From: Vibrio sp. SCSIO 43135
GTDB taxonomy: Bacteria; Pseudomonadota; Gammaproteobacteria; Enterobacterales; Vibrionaceae
Direction: 5' to 3'
Assembly (NCBI RefSeq): GCF_023716665.1
Contig: NZ_CP071859.1
Span: forward strand, 2,604,001 to 2,668,000
DNA: 64,000 nt
This document shows positions 43,107-51,766 of the stretch, piece after piece. The position numbers were made by a program, and so were the translations under genes. Under the pieces are notes generated by a model. The model had not been told where the DNA came from and searched no databases. It saw nothing but the letters and a program-made list of their open reading frames with translations. Position 1 is the stretch's first letter; every line of letters begins with the position of its first letter.

Positions 43107-44519
43107 ATGATTAAATTTGGTACTGGTGGTTGGCGCGCATTCATTGGTGAGGAGTTCACTAAAGATAACGTACGCCTAGTAGCGCAGGCACTTGCCAACA
43201 TCATTAACAATGAGAATGCAGCAGGCAACGGTTTTGTTATCGGTTACGACCGTCGCTTTCTTTCAGACAAAGCGGGCCAATGGTTTGCTGAAGTTCTGGC
43301 AGCGAATAGCATCACTGTCAGCTTTATCGACAAGTTTGTTCCTACCCCAATCGTAATGTTCAAAGCGAAAGAAATGGGCTGTGCATACTCTGCATGCATC
43401 ACGGCTTCACATAACCCTGCAGACTATAATGGTGTAAAAATCTTCATTGAAGGTGGCCGTGACGCTGACGAAATCATTACCCAAAAGATTGAGCAGCAAA
43501 TTTCTGTATTGAAACAAGAAGATGTTAAGTCTGTCGATTTTGAACAAGCGGTTAACGATCAAGCCGTTGTCATCATCAACCCAATGAACGAATTCGTTGA
43601 TTCGATCATTGATTTTGTCGATATCGAAGCCATCAAAAAAGCCAACTTACGTGTGCTAATCGACCCAATGTTTGGTGTGGCTAAAAATGCTCTACAGACT
43701 GTATTGATCAATGGCCGCTGTGATGTTGATGTGATCAACGACGGCAAGAACCCCGATTTCGGTGGCTTAATGCCGTCACCAAGTGCCGCAACTCTGTACC
43801 GACTAAAACACTTAGTTGCCGCTGAAGGTTATGATATTGGTATCGGTACAGATGGTGATGCGGATAGACTTGGCATTATCGACGAAAAAGGCAACTTTAT
43901 TCACCCGAACGAAGTACTTATTCTGTTGTACTACTACTTGCTAGAGTACAAAGGCTGGAAAGGCTCTGTAGTACGCAATATTGCCACTACCCATATTCTC
44001 GATAAGATTGCCGCAGATCATGGAGAGAAGAGCTTTGAAGTACCTGTTGGCTTTAAGCACATTAGCTCGCAGATGGAAGCAGACGATTCCCTCATCGGTG
44101 GGGAAAGCTCTGGCGGTCTAACCATCCGAGGCCATATTAAAGGCAAGGATGGTGTCTTCGCTTCCAGTCTATTGGTTGAGATGATTTCCGTGACAGGCAA
44201 AAAACTATCAGAGCTGCTTGGAGAGATTTACGGTAAATACGGATACGCATACACCGCAGAGGGTGACTGCACATTTAAACCAACTCAGAAACAAGCTTTG
44301 TATGACAAGATTTATGTCGAGAAGCAGCTACCACAGTTTGAATATGAGATCGAGAAAGTCAGCTACGAAGATGGTGCGAAAGTCTACTTCAAAAACGGCG
44401 GCTGGGTTATTGCACGTTTCTCTGGTACAGAACCATTACTACGAATTTTTGCAGAAATGCAAGATAAAGACACTGCGGAACGTGTTCTTCAACAGGTAAA
44501 AGACTTCTTGTCTTTGTAA
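43107..44519 (+). CDS. Phosphohexomutase (probable GlcNAc-1-P/GlcNAc-6-P mutase)
   Basis: This is an alpha-D-phosphohexomutase of the chitin pathway. The 470 residues show the phosphoserine loop ITASHNPADYNG (S101), the metal loop GTDGDADRLG (about 244-253), a sugar-specificity loop GGESSGG and the phosphate loop [10 protein letters not shown]. It is annotated phosphoglucomutase/phosphomannomutase in many genomes. Because it lies directly after chbP, its likely substrate is GlcNAc-1-P, giving GlcNAc-6-P for NagA/NagB. It differs from glmM (3574-4914) in length and specificity loop (GGESSGG against GAENSGH). Activity towards GlcNAc-1-P is inference. Confidence 0.88.
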   Translation: MIKFGTGGWRAFIGEEFTKDNVRLVAQALANIINNENAAGNGFVIGYDRRFLSDKAGQWFAEVLAANSITVSFIDKFVPTPIVMFKAKEMGCAYSACITASHNPADYNGVKIFIEGGRDADEIITQKIEQQISVLKQEDVKSVDFEQAVNDQAVVIINPMNEFVDSIIDFVDIEAIKKANLRVLIDPMFGVAKNALQTVLINGRCDVDVINDGKNPDFGGLMPSPSAATLYRLKHLVAAEGYDIGIGTDGDADRLGIIDEKGNFIHPNEVLILLYYYLLEYKGWKGSVVRNIATTHILDKIAADHGEKSFEVPVGFKHISSQMEADDSLIGGESSGGLTIRGHIKGKDGVFASSLLVEMISVTGKKLSELLGEIYGKYGYAYTAEGDCTFKPTQKQALYDKIYVEKQLPQFEYEIEKVSYEDGAKVYFKNGGWVIARFSGTEPLLRIFAEMQDKDTAERVLQQVKDFLSL

Positions 44520-44567
44520 TTACCCGACCACTTGCTCTTACGAGCACCCTATAGGTGAAGAACACTT

Positions 44568-44592
44568 GCCCGGCGAAAGCCGGGCTTTTTTC
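44568..44592. terminator. Terminator between chitin operon and fbpC
   Basis: The 7-bp stem GCCCGGC-gaaa-GCCGGGC, with a GNRA tetraloop and T6 after it, ends the plus-strand operon. It directly touches the fbpC stop on the other strand. Confidence 0.9.
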
Positions 44593-45620
44593 TAGAAGGC
44601 TAAGATTCCGTTAGTGTTCACTTTCACCGACACCATTTGACCAAGGTTCAGTGCTTCACTTGAACTTGCCAATAATTTACTGCCACTCGCATCAATCACA
44701 TAACGACAATGGTCACCCATAAACTGTTGTTCAAGCACACGAACACTACTGTCTTCTGTCGAACTAATTTGAATGTGTTGTGGACGCAATAGCAACTCGC
44801 ATTGAGTATCGACATCAATATGTTGCTGAGCTTTTGCTTCCACCACCCCGAGATCGGTTTGATATTCAGATTCAGAAATACGTTTAGCTGGTAAGTAACT
44901 CCCGCCGCCTAAGAAATCTGCAACGAACTTACTCGATGGGTGGTAATACAACTCTGTTGCGGTGCCGTACTGCTCAATAACACCATTATTCATTACCGCC
45001 ATCTTGTCGGAAAACGCAAAAGCTTCCTCGCGACTGTGTGTAACGAAAATCGCTGTCACACCTTGCGCTTTGAAGATCTTGCGAATTTCACCAATCAACT
45101 TATGGCGAACTTGTGTATCAATATTAGAAAATGGCTCATCTAACAATAGGAGATCGGGCTTATACGCCAAAGAGCGAGCGATGGCTACACGCTGCTGTTG
45201 ACCACCAGACAACTGATGTGGGAAGCGATCACCGTACTCAGCAAGACGTACTAAGTGAAGCATTTCACTCACTTTCTCCTGCTTTTCTTGTACGCTGATA
45301 TTCCTTAATCCAAACGCGATATTTTCCGCAACGGTGAGATGAGGAAAAAGGGCGTAATCTTGAAATATCATGCCAATGTTACGTTGCTCAGGAGGTAGCC
45401 AATTGTCACCATCATCAATGGTCATGCAGTTTAAGCTCATCGTTCCTGAGCTTAACGGCAAAAGACCAGCAATTGCTTTCAACAAAGTGGTTTTGCCACA
45501 ACCGCTCGCCCCCAACAAACAAACGATCTCGCCATGCTCAACGTTTAAAGATAGTGACTCTAAGATGGTCTGAGACTCATATTTACATGTCAGGTTTTGA
45601 ATTGATAACGCACAGCTCAT
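44592..45620 (-). CDS. fbpC: Ferric iron ABC transporter ATPase
   Basis: This ATPase energises Fe3+ import across the inner membrane. The 342 residues have Walker A GASGCGKT (about 34-41), Q-loop MIFQDYALFP, signature LSGGQQQR, Walker B LLLLDEPFSNID and H-loop FVTHSR, then a C-terminal TOBE-like domain (LLRPQHIQI) typical of FbpC/PotA. Its ATG shares one base with the stop of fbpB (TAATG), so translation is coupled. Third gene of fbpABC. Confidence 0.92.
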   Translation of the reverse strand: MSCALSIQNLTCKYESQTILESLSLNVEHGEIVCLLGASGCGKTTLLKAIAGLLPLSSGTMSLNCMTIDDGDNWLPPEQRNIGMIFQDYALFPHLTVAENIAFGLRNISVQEKQEKVSEMLHLVRLAEYGDRFPHQLSGGQQQRVAIARSLAYKPDLLLLDEPFSNIDTQVRHKLIGEIRKIFKAQGVTAIFVTHSREEAFAFSDKMAVMNNGVIEQYGTATELYYHPSSKFVADFLGGGSYLPAKRISESEYQTDLGVVEAKAQQHIDVDTQCELLLRPQHIQISSTEDSSVRVLEQQFMGDHCRYVIDASGSKLLASSSEALNLGQMVSVKVNTNGILAF

Positions 45621-47245
45621 TAGTGGGATTGCTCCAAGGAACGGTTAACAACAACAAGTGGAATCAAACCCACTAACACAAGAAGTACAGCCGGCATTGC
45701 CGCCAACTCTAGATGCTCATCAGAAGCATAGTTAAATACATAAGTCGCCAAGGTTTCAAAGTTGAACGGACGAAGCAACAAAGCGGCATTAAGCTCTTTC
45801 ATTGACTCTATGAACACAAGCAAACCTGCAATCAATGCTCCACGACGAATAAGTGGTAAATGTATCCGACGGAGCATTTGATTTGAGTTACACCCCATGG
45901 TGCGAGAAGCCATATCCAAAGACGGCGACACTTTATTTAGGCTACTTTCAATACTGCCGATCGCGACTGCAGAAAATCGCACAACCAGAGCAAAGATAAG
46001 TGCGAACATTGAACCAGAGAAAATCAAACCCGGTCTGCCCCACTCCATGGCTCTAGCGATATCATTCACAAAATGATCCATGAACAGTACCGGCACCATC
46101 ACACCAATAGCTAAAACAGTTCCAGGTACGGCATAGCCCATCGAGGATAGACGCATGAACGCCAAACTACGGCGCGTTGGGCTCACTCGATGGCAAAAAT
46201 TAACGATAAGGGCAATGGCAACACCAATAAATGCAGCCGCGAACGAAACTTGTAAACTATTGATTGCGTACTGCTTAAACTCCGCCGTCCAGCTTTGTTC
46301 GAAGTATTTGTAAGCATAGATACACAGCTGAAGTAACGGGAATATAAATGCCACCGAGACTAATCCCCAACACCAACTTAGCGCTGTCCACTTTTTCCAA
46401 CCTTTCAGTTCATAACGAAAATCTTCTCGGCTGCTAAATTGGCTTTGGAAGAGTTTCTGCTTACGTCGGCTGTATCTTTCAGCACTTAAAAATAGCAGGA
46501 CAAATATCAACATAATCGCAGATATTTTGGCCGCAGCACTGAGGCTAGAGTATCCGAGCCAAGTATCGTAAACGGCGGTCGTCAATGTACTCACGGCAAA
46601 ATAGTTCACCGTGCCAAAGTCGCCGATGGTTTCCATTGCAACCAACGACAAGCCTACAGCGATAGATGGGCGAACAAGCGGCAAAGAAATTCGTCTAAAG
46701 CTTTCCCAAGGTGAACACTTCAACAATCGAGCAGATTGAAGCAAAGAGACATTTTGCTCCATGAAGGCGGCGCGGCATAACAGGTAAACGTAAGGATAAA
46801 GTACCAACGCCAACACAATCGTCGCGCCCGTTAAAGTACGTATATCAGGGAACCAGTATTCACCAGGCCCCCACCCTGTCATATCTCGCAGTAGTATCTG
46901 AATCGGCCCGGCGAAATCAAACCAATCGGTAAAAATGTATCCCACGATATAGCCCGGCATCGCAAGAGGCAGAACTAATGCCCATTGTAATACGCGCTCT
47001 GATGGAAGTTTGCACATCGCCATCAACCAAGCACTAGGGATACCGAACACCAAGGAAAGTGCCATCACTCCTACAACAAGAGTAATAGTGTTAGTGGTGT
47101 AGGTTGGAAGTACCGTTGACATCAGATGAGGGAAAATATCATCAGTGTCACCGATAGCCGTATAGAAGATCGCTAAGATCGGCAAAACCAGTAGCAGAGC
47201 CAAGCTCGCACTACTGGTTTTCCATAAGAAATTTTTTTCTTTCAT
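45620..47245 (-). CDS. fbpB: Ferric iron ABC transporter permease, fused double unit
   Basis: This permease forms the Fe3+ channel. The 541 residues are two MalF/PotB-like halves in one chain, about twelve spans in all, each half with an EAA loop (SARLLKCSPWESFRRISLPL near 185-205 and ASRTMGCNSNQMLRRIHLPL near 455-475). One gene therefore replaces a permease dimer, as in the FbpB/SfuB family. It lies 100 nt downstream of fbpA and overlaps fbpC by one base. Confidence 0.92.
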   Translation of the reverse strand: MKEKNFLWKTSSASLALLLVLPILAIFYTAIGDTDDIFPHLMSTVLPTYTTNTITLVVGVMALSLVFGIPSAWLMAMCKLPSERVLQWALVLPLAMPGYIVGYIFTDWFDFAGPIQILLRDMTGWGPGEYWFPDIRTLTGATIVLALVLYPYVYLLCRAAFMEQNVSLLQSARLLKCSPWESFRRISLPLVRPSIAVGLSLVAMETIGDFGTVNYFAVSTLTTAVYDTWLGYSSLSAAAKISAIMLIFVLLFLSAERYSRRKQKLFQSQFSSREDFRYELKGWKKWTALSWCWGLVSVAFIFPLLQLCIYAYKYFEQSWTAEFKQYAINSLQVSFAAAFIGVAIALIVNFCHRVSPTRRSLAFMRLSSMGYAVPGTVLAIGVMVPVLFMDHFVNDIARAMEWGRPGLIFSGSMFALIFALVVRFSAVAIGSIESSLNKVSPSLDMASRTMGCNSNQMLRRIHLPLIRRGALIAGLLVFIESMKELNAALLLRPFNFETLATYVFNYASDEHLELAAMPAVLLVLVGLIPLVVVNRSLEQSH

Positions 47246-47345
47246 CGCCTAATTACAACAAGGCTGTATGAAACACAAATGCCATTGCAAATACATCTCA
47301 TATCCCTTTAAAAAAATAGGGGTACAGTTATACCCCTAGATTCAA

Positions 47346-48362
47346 TTAAAGGTCAAATTTCACTTCGTCTAGAAGTTTGATTGCTGCTGCGTGATGCGCT
47401 GCAATTTCATCCAAAGAGACAGTATCTGCTTTGAAATCGCCCCATGAAGCAACAAGTTCAGAACGCTTAACGCCTTCTTTCACAGGGTACTCATAGTTAA
47501 CTTCAGCGTACATTTGTTGAGCTGTGTCACCCGTTAGGAATTCCATCAGCTTAAGCGCGTTCTCTTTGTTTGGAGAGTATTTTGCCATCGCCATACCGCT
47601 AATGTTTACGTGTGTACCTTCTGCGTTTTGGCCAGGGAAGTTAATGTAAACAGCGTCAGCCCAAGCTTTTTGCTCTTTATCGTTAACCATTTTACCTAGG
47701 TAGTAGCTGTTACCTAGAGAAACATCACATAGGCCTTCTTTGATTGCTTTAACTTGAGCGCGGTCGTTGCCTTGTGGTTTACGTGCTAGATTAGCCTTTA
47801 CGCCTTCTAGCCACTCTTTCGTTTCCGCTTCACCTTTATGAGCGATCATCGCTGATACGAGAGATACGTTGTATGGGTGCTTACCACTACGAGTACAGAT
47901 CTTGCCTTTGAATTCAGGCTTAGCAAGGTCAGCGTATGTGAAGTCATCACCTAGCTTACCAACACGGTCACGTGACGAGTACACGCTGCGAGTACGAGTT
48001 GTCAGAGCAAACCACTCGTTGTTGTCGTCTTGGTATTGTGCTGGTACGTTAGCTTCAATAACTTCGCTATCGACTTTTTGTACTAAACCTTTGTCAGTTA
48101 GTTCAGCGAGACGGCTGATATCCACAGTAAGGATAACGTCTGCAGGGCTGTACTCACCTTCTTGAGCCAGTTTCTCAGCTAAGCCTTTTTTAGCAAACTT
48201 AACGTTTACTTTAATGCCTGTTTCTTTAGTGAACTCATTGAACATTGGTTCAACCAAGAATGGTTGGCGGTAAGAGTATACGTTCACTTCTTCAGCAGCC
48301 ATCGCCGCTGCTGGTACTAGAGTGCTACATGCTAATGCTGATAGAGCTAGCAGTTTTTTCAT
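47346..48362 (-). CDS. fbpA: Periplasmic ferric iron-binding protein
   Basis: FbpA captures Fe3+ in the periplasm and hands it to FbpBC. The 338-residue precursor has a signal peptide (MKKLLALSALACSTLVPAAA, then MAAEEVNVYSYRQP) and the transferrin-like lobes. The paired tyrosines of the iron site are visible in GNSYYLGKM (about 220), with further candidate ligands in the N-terminal YSYRQ. A Fur-box-like sequence lies 18 nt upstream of the ATG, so the operon is probably repressed by iron. Confidence 0.93.
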   Translation of the reverse strand: MKKLLALSALACSTLVPAAAMAAEEVNVYSYRQPFLVEPMFNEFTKETGIKVNVKFAKKGLAEKLAQEGEYSPADVILTVDISRLAELTDKGLVQKVDSEVIEANVPAQYQDDNNEWFALTTRTRSVYSSRDRVGKLGDDFTYADLAKPEFKGKICTRSGKHPYNVSLVSAMIAHKGEAETKEWLEGVKANLARKPQGNDRAQVKAIKEGLCDVSLGNSYYLGKMVNDKEQKAWADAVYINFPGQNAEGTHVNISGMAMAKYSPNKENALKLMEFLTGDTAQQMYAEVNYEYPVKEGVKRSELVASWGDFKADTVSLDEIAAHHAAAIKLLDEVKFDL

Positions 48363-48379
48363 GGTTTAGTCCTTTACAT

Positions 48380-48398
48380 CGTAATGATAACGTTTATC
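48380..48398 (-). promoter_or_regulatory. Fur box upstream of fbpA
   Basis: The plus strand reads CGTAATGATAACGTTTATC, matching 14 of 19 bases of the Fur consensus GATAATGATAATCATTATC. It sits at 48380-48398, directly upstream of the fbpA start. Confidence 0.7.
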
Positions 48399-48450
48399 AG
48401 TTGCGTTATTATATTCATCAATATTTTAATTACAATGATCGTAAACAAAA

Positions 48451-48474
48451 AAACCAGCTTTTGCTGGCTGGTTT
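48451..48474 (-). terminator. Terminator after the DsbC-like gene
   Basis: On minus, AAACCAGC...GCTGGTTT forms an 8-bp stem followed by T7. It lies about 50 nt past the dsbC-like stop and upstream of fbpA. Confidence 0.75.
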
Positions 48475-48525
48475 CTTTGTGGTTATTTTGTAACAAGACT
48501 TTTCATGCACTCAACTCGGTGACCT

Positions 48526-49344
48526 TTATAACTGATCAAGTGTATGACGCAGCTGCGCTGCCGGCACATAACCACCAACCTGATAGCCTGACACGGCATA
48601 AATACTTGGTGTGCCAGAAATGCCAAGCTGAGCCCCCAAAGTGAGGTACTTGTTGACGATGTCTTCACACTTTTGCAGTTCACTTGCAGAAATATCCGCT
48701 GGAAGTTGAGGTGGCTTTTGGTTTGCTTTCGCATAATCCAAGCCTGCTTTTCGGTCCTTTGAGCAATAGGCGTTCACCAGCATTTTATATGCAGCGCCGT
48801 TTTTACCGCTTCTTGGGTAAGGTAAATATTGAATTGAAAGCCCTTGTTGCTGGTACTCCGCAATCTCTCGATGCAGTCGGTTGCAATAGCCACAAGTTGG
48901 GTCAGTAAAGACATACAGCTTATCCCCACCACCTGATTCAGGTGAGGACATATCAATCAGGTCACTTGAATCAATATTGGCGAGTAACGGCTTTACGTAG
49001 CTCGCTTGATATTCTTGACTGATGGATGACTTATCATCCAGTCGAATCAGGCTAGTTCTATCTCCAACAATGATGGCATCGACATCAGCAAGGTACGTTA
49101 GGGTGTGAACATCCTCTGAACTTGGATCTTGGAGCTTTAGTAAGTAATTATTGCTCTGCCCTATCTGGCGAACATGACCTACATACTTTTTATTGCTTTC
49201 CATCTTTATACTGGTGCCAAACAGCTTGTCCATGATCCTTTGTTCAATGTCGGCACGCTGTTTTTCTGCTACTTGGTTTAGCTCTGAACTGGCATAAACG
49301 CTGGAAGACAACATAACGATAAGACTCACTAACCAAACTTTCAT
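48526..49344 (-). CDS. Periplasmic DsbC/DsbG-like thiol-disulfide protein
   Basis: This is probably a disulfide isomerase or reductase of the periplasm. The 272 residues have a signal peptide (MKVWLVSLIVMLSSSVYA) and an N-terminal domain with a weak DsbC-like dimerisation region (about 20-120). A thioredoxin fold follows, with active site CGYC (151-154) in TDPTCGYCNRLH and cis-proline in GISGTPSIY near residue 245. CGYC is the same motif as in DsbC. Two further cysteines (about 194 and 224) could form a structural disulfide. It is probably not the principal DsbC, which in gamma-proteobacteria usually lies with recJ; that is inference. It is transcribed alone between the amtB terminator and its own. 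Confidence 0.85.
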   Translation of the reverse strand: MKVWLVSLIVMLSSSVYASSELNQVAEKQRADIEQRIMDKLFGTSIKMESNKKYVGHVRQIGQSNNYLLKLQDPSSEDVHTLTYLADVDAIIVGDRTSLIRLDDKSSISQEYQASYVKPLLANIDSSDLIDMSSPESGGGDKLYVFTDPTCGYCNRLHREIAEYQQQGLSIQYLPYPRSGKNGAAYKMLVNAYCSKDRKAGLDYAKANQKPPQLPADISASELQKCEDIVNKYLTLGAQLGISGTPSIYAVSGYQVGGYVPAAQLRHTLDQL

Positions 49345-49420
49345 TCATCACTCCATGACGTATCTTTTATTCAAATTCACTATAAGAATAAATGAGTTCA
49401 CCTTCTAGCACCATAAACAA

Positions 49421-49453
49421 AAAGGCCAGCTCTTTGCAGAGCTGGCCTTTTCA
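49421..49453 (-). terminator. Terminator after amtB
   Basis: A 13-bp stem, AAAGGCCAGCTCT-ttgc-AGAGCTGGCCTTT, ends in a T-run on minus, 16 nt past the amtB stop. Confidence 0.9.
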
Positions 49454-49468
49454 TATTCCATTGAAGGG

Positions 49469-50698
49469 TTATTTTACTGTGACAAACTCAGGGTAAGCAC
49501 CCACACCACAGTCGTGCATATCCATGCCTTCTAGTTCTTCGTCTTCGCTAACACGGATACCCATTGTCGCTTTCAGTACAGCCCAAACCGCTAGACTTGC
49601 ACCAAATACCCAAGCAAAGATTACCGCAGCACCAAATAGCTGTGCACCGAAGCTCGCATCACCGTTGCTTAGTGGAACAACCATTAGGCCGAAGAAACCA
49701 CACACACCGTGTACAGAGATAGCACCAACAGGATCGTCGATTTTCAGTTTATCTAGACCGATAATGCTGAATACCACTAGTGCACCTGATACTGCGCCGA
49801 TAGATACCGCATAAAGTGGCGATGGAGACAGTGGGTCAGCAGTGATAGCCACTAAGCCTGCTAATGCACCATTTAACACCATAGTTAAATCAGCTTTGCC
49901 CCACGTTGTTTTACACACTAATAGTGCAGCGATCGCACCTGCAGCAGCTGCAGCGTTAGTGTTAAGGAAGATCTGACCAACTGCGGTTGCATTCTCGAAG
50001 TCAGAAACCATCAATTGAGAGCCACCGTTAAAGCCGAACCAACCAAACCATAGAATAAACGTACCCAATGTCGCTAGCGGCATGTTTGAACCAGGAATTG
50101 GGTAGATTTCACCGTTTTTACCGTATTTACCCTTACGAGCACCTAGCAGTAGAACACCAGCAAGAGCGGCAGCCGCACCAGCCATGTGAACGATACCTGA
50201 ACCTGCAAAGTCACTGAAGCCAGCTTCAGATAGGAAACCGCCGCCCCATGTCCAGTAACCTTCCATAGGATAAATAAACGCAGTTAGTACTACTGAGAAG
50301 ATAAGGAATGACCAAAGCTTCATACGCTCAGCAACCGCACCTGAAACCACAGACATGGCTGTAGCAACGAACACAACTTGGAAGAAGAAGTCTGACTCAA
50401 GTGAGTGATCTGCGCCTTCGCTTTGTGTACCAATCAATGTTCCAAATGAAGGTAACCAACCGCCTTCTCCATTGTCGACATACATAATGTTGTAGCCAAC
50501 CAGTAAGAAAGTCGTACACGCGATTGCGTACAAACAAATATTTTTAGTTAAGATCTCGGTCGTATTCTTCGAACGTACAAGGCCCGCTTCCAGCATCGCA
50601 AAACCTGCTGCCATCCACATTACTAACGCACCTGAAATGAGGAAGAAAAAAGTGTCTAGTGCGTAACGTAATTCCGTTACTGTTGTTGATAGTTCCAT
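49469..50698 (-). CDS. amtB: Ammonium transporter
   Basis: AmtB conducts ammonia/ammonium across the inner membrane when nitrogen is scarce. The 409 residues form about eleven spans. The family signature GSGIVHMAGAAAALAG (with the first pore histidine) and the second pore histidine in GAISVHGVCGFFG are both present. The acidic C-tail (VSEDEELEGMDMHDCGVGAYPE) is the site that GlnK docks on. There is no cleavable signal peptide. It is 26 nt downstream of glnK in the same operon, driven by a sigma-54-type promoter. Confidence 0.96.
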   Translation of the reverse strand: MELSTTVTELRYALDTFFFLISGALVMWMAAGFAMLEAGLVRSKNTTEILTKNICLYAIACTTFLLVGYNIMYVDNGEGGWLPSFGTLIGTQSEGADHSLESDFFFQVVFVATAMSVVSGAVAERMKLWSFLIFSVVLTAFIYPMEGYWTWGGGFLSEAGFSDFAGSGIVHMAGAAAALAGVLLLGARKGKYGKNGEIYPIPGSNMPLATLGTFILWFGWFGFNGGSQLMVSDFENATAVGQIFLNTNAAAAAGAIAALLVCKTTWGKADLTMVLNGALAGLVAITADPLSPSPLYAVSIGAVSGALVVFSIIGLDKLKIDDPVGAISVHGVCGFFGLMVVPLSNGDASFGAQLFGAAVIFAWVFGASLAVWAVLKATMGIRVSEDEELEGMDMHDCGVGAYPEFVTVK

Positions 50699-50724
50699 CT
50701 TAGTGTCTCCAGTCCTTTGAATTC

Positions 50725-51090
<366 letters not shown>

Positions 51091-51106
51091 TTAACACTTC
51101 TATTAA

Positions 51107-51123
51107 TCCAAGGTACGTGCCAA
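51107..51123 (-). promoter_or_regulatory. Sigma-54 promoter for glnK-amtB
   Basis: On minus, TTGGCACGTACCTTGGA matches the -24/-12 consensus TGGCACN5TTGC: TGGCAC is perfect and the downstream box is TTGG instead of TTGC. It lies 44 nt upstream of the glnK ATG. Confidence 0.75.
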
Positions 51124-51176
51124 CTTGTTAAGTCTTTGTTTATCAATACTTATTCAACATAACCCTTTATAAAAAC

Positions 51177-51209
51177 AAAAAAGGTCGCACCATAATAGTG
51201 CGACCTTTT
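51177..51209 (-). terminator. Terminator after yacL
   Basis: A 12-bp stem, AAAAGGTCGCAC...GTGCGACCTTTT with a 7-nt loop, continues into T-rich DNA on minus. It lies about 53 nt past the yacL stop. Confidence 0.88.
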
Positions 51210-51261
51210 CACAATAATAATGCGCTGCACTATAAGGCAGCATCTAAAGCGTTAATGAAGG

Positions 51262-51624
51262 TTAGTAACCCAGAAAGTCTATCCACCGCTCAATCAGCAA
51301 TTCAAAATCATCCAACCCGCAACTGGCGCTTGCTTCACTATCATAGAAGTCAAACTCACCTTCTAGTTCTTGTTCGTGAGCGAGGACATTTTCCTCAACC
51401 ACCACCTCATTATCATGAATGGATAGGCTAATTTCAGTGCCAAGTAGTTTTAGTTCTTGGGCTGGGTTACTTTTCGCCAATTCAATCAGCTGGTCCACTT
51501 CTTCTATCTTGTTACGGTTCTTACCAATTTCTTCTTGTAGCCAACGACCAACAACTTCATGACCCATACTGCATTTCACGTAGTACTCCCCCATAAGGGT
51601 ATTGCGAGTAAATTGAAATTCCAT
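51262..51624 (-). CDS. yacL: YacL family protein (UPF0231)
   Basis: This is a small acidic cytoplasmic protein of unknown function. The 120 residues align by eye with E. coli YacL: the N-terminal MEFQFTRN block, the strongly conserved KCSMGHEVVGRWLQEE (about 17-32), and a C-terminal FYDSEASASCGLDDFE (YYDEES-type motif). In E. coli yacL also lies directly downstream of acnB, as here (142 nt, with a terminator between). Confidence 0.9.
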   Translation of the reverse strand: MEFQFTRNTLMGEYYVKCSMGHEVVGRWLQEEIGKNRNKIEEVDQLIELAKSNPAQELKLLGTEISLSIHDNEVVVEENVLAHEQELEGEFDFYDSEASASCGLDDFELLIERWIDFLGY

Positions 51625-51710
51625 ACTGGCTCCTAGGCATTTAAACGACTTGAAAAAATAGGCGCAGAGTATAACGACTCACTCGCCAACTCTCTAGGGC
51701 CTTAAAACAA

Positions 51711-51741
51711 AAAAGCACTTGTGAAAATCACAAGTGCTTTT
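51711..51741 (-). terminator. Terminator after acnB
   Basis: A perfect 14-bp stem, AAAAGCACTTGTGA-aaa-TCACAAGTGCTTTT, lies on the acnB side of the gap. It is A/T-flanked in both directions. Confidence 0.9.
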
Positions 51742-51766
51742 GTATCAATCCATTAGAGCTTTTCGA

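Noticed and set aside
43107..44519. A second glmM
   Set aside because: It is longer, has a GGESSGG specificity loop instead of the GlmM-type loop, and lies with chbP; a GlcNAc-1-P mutase role is more likely.
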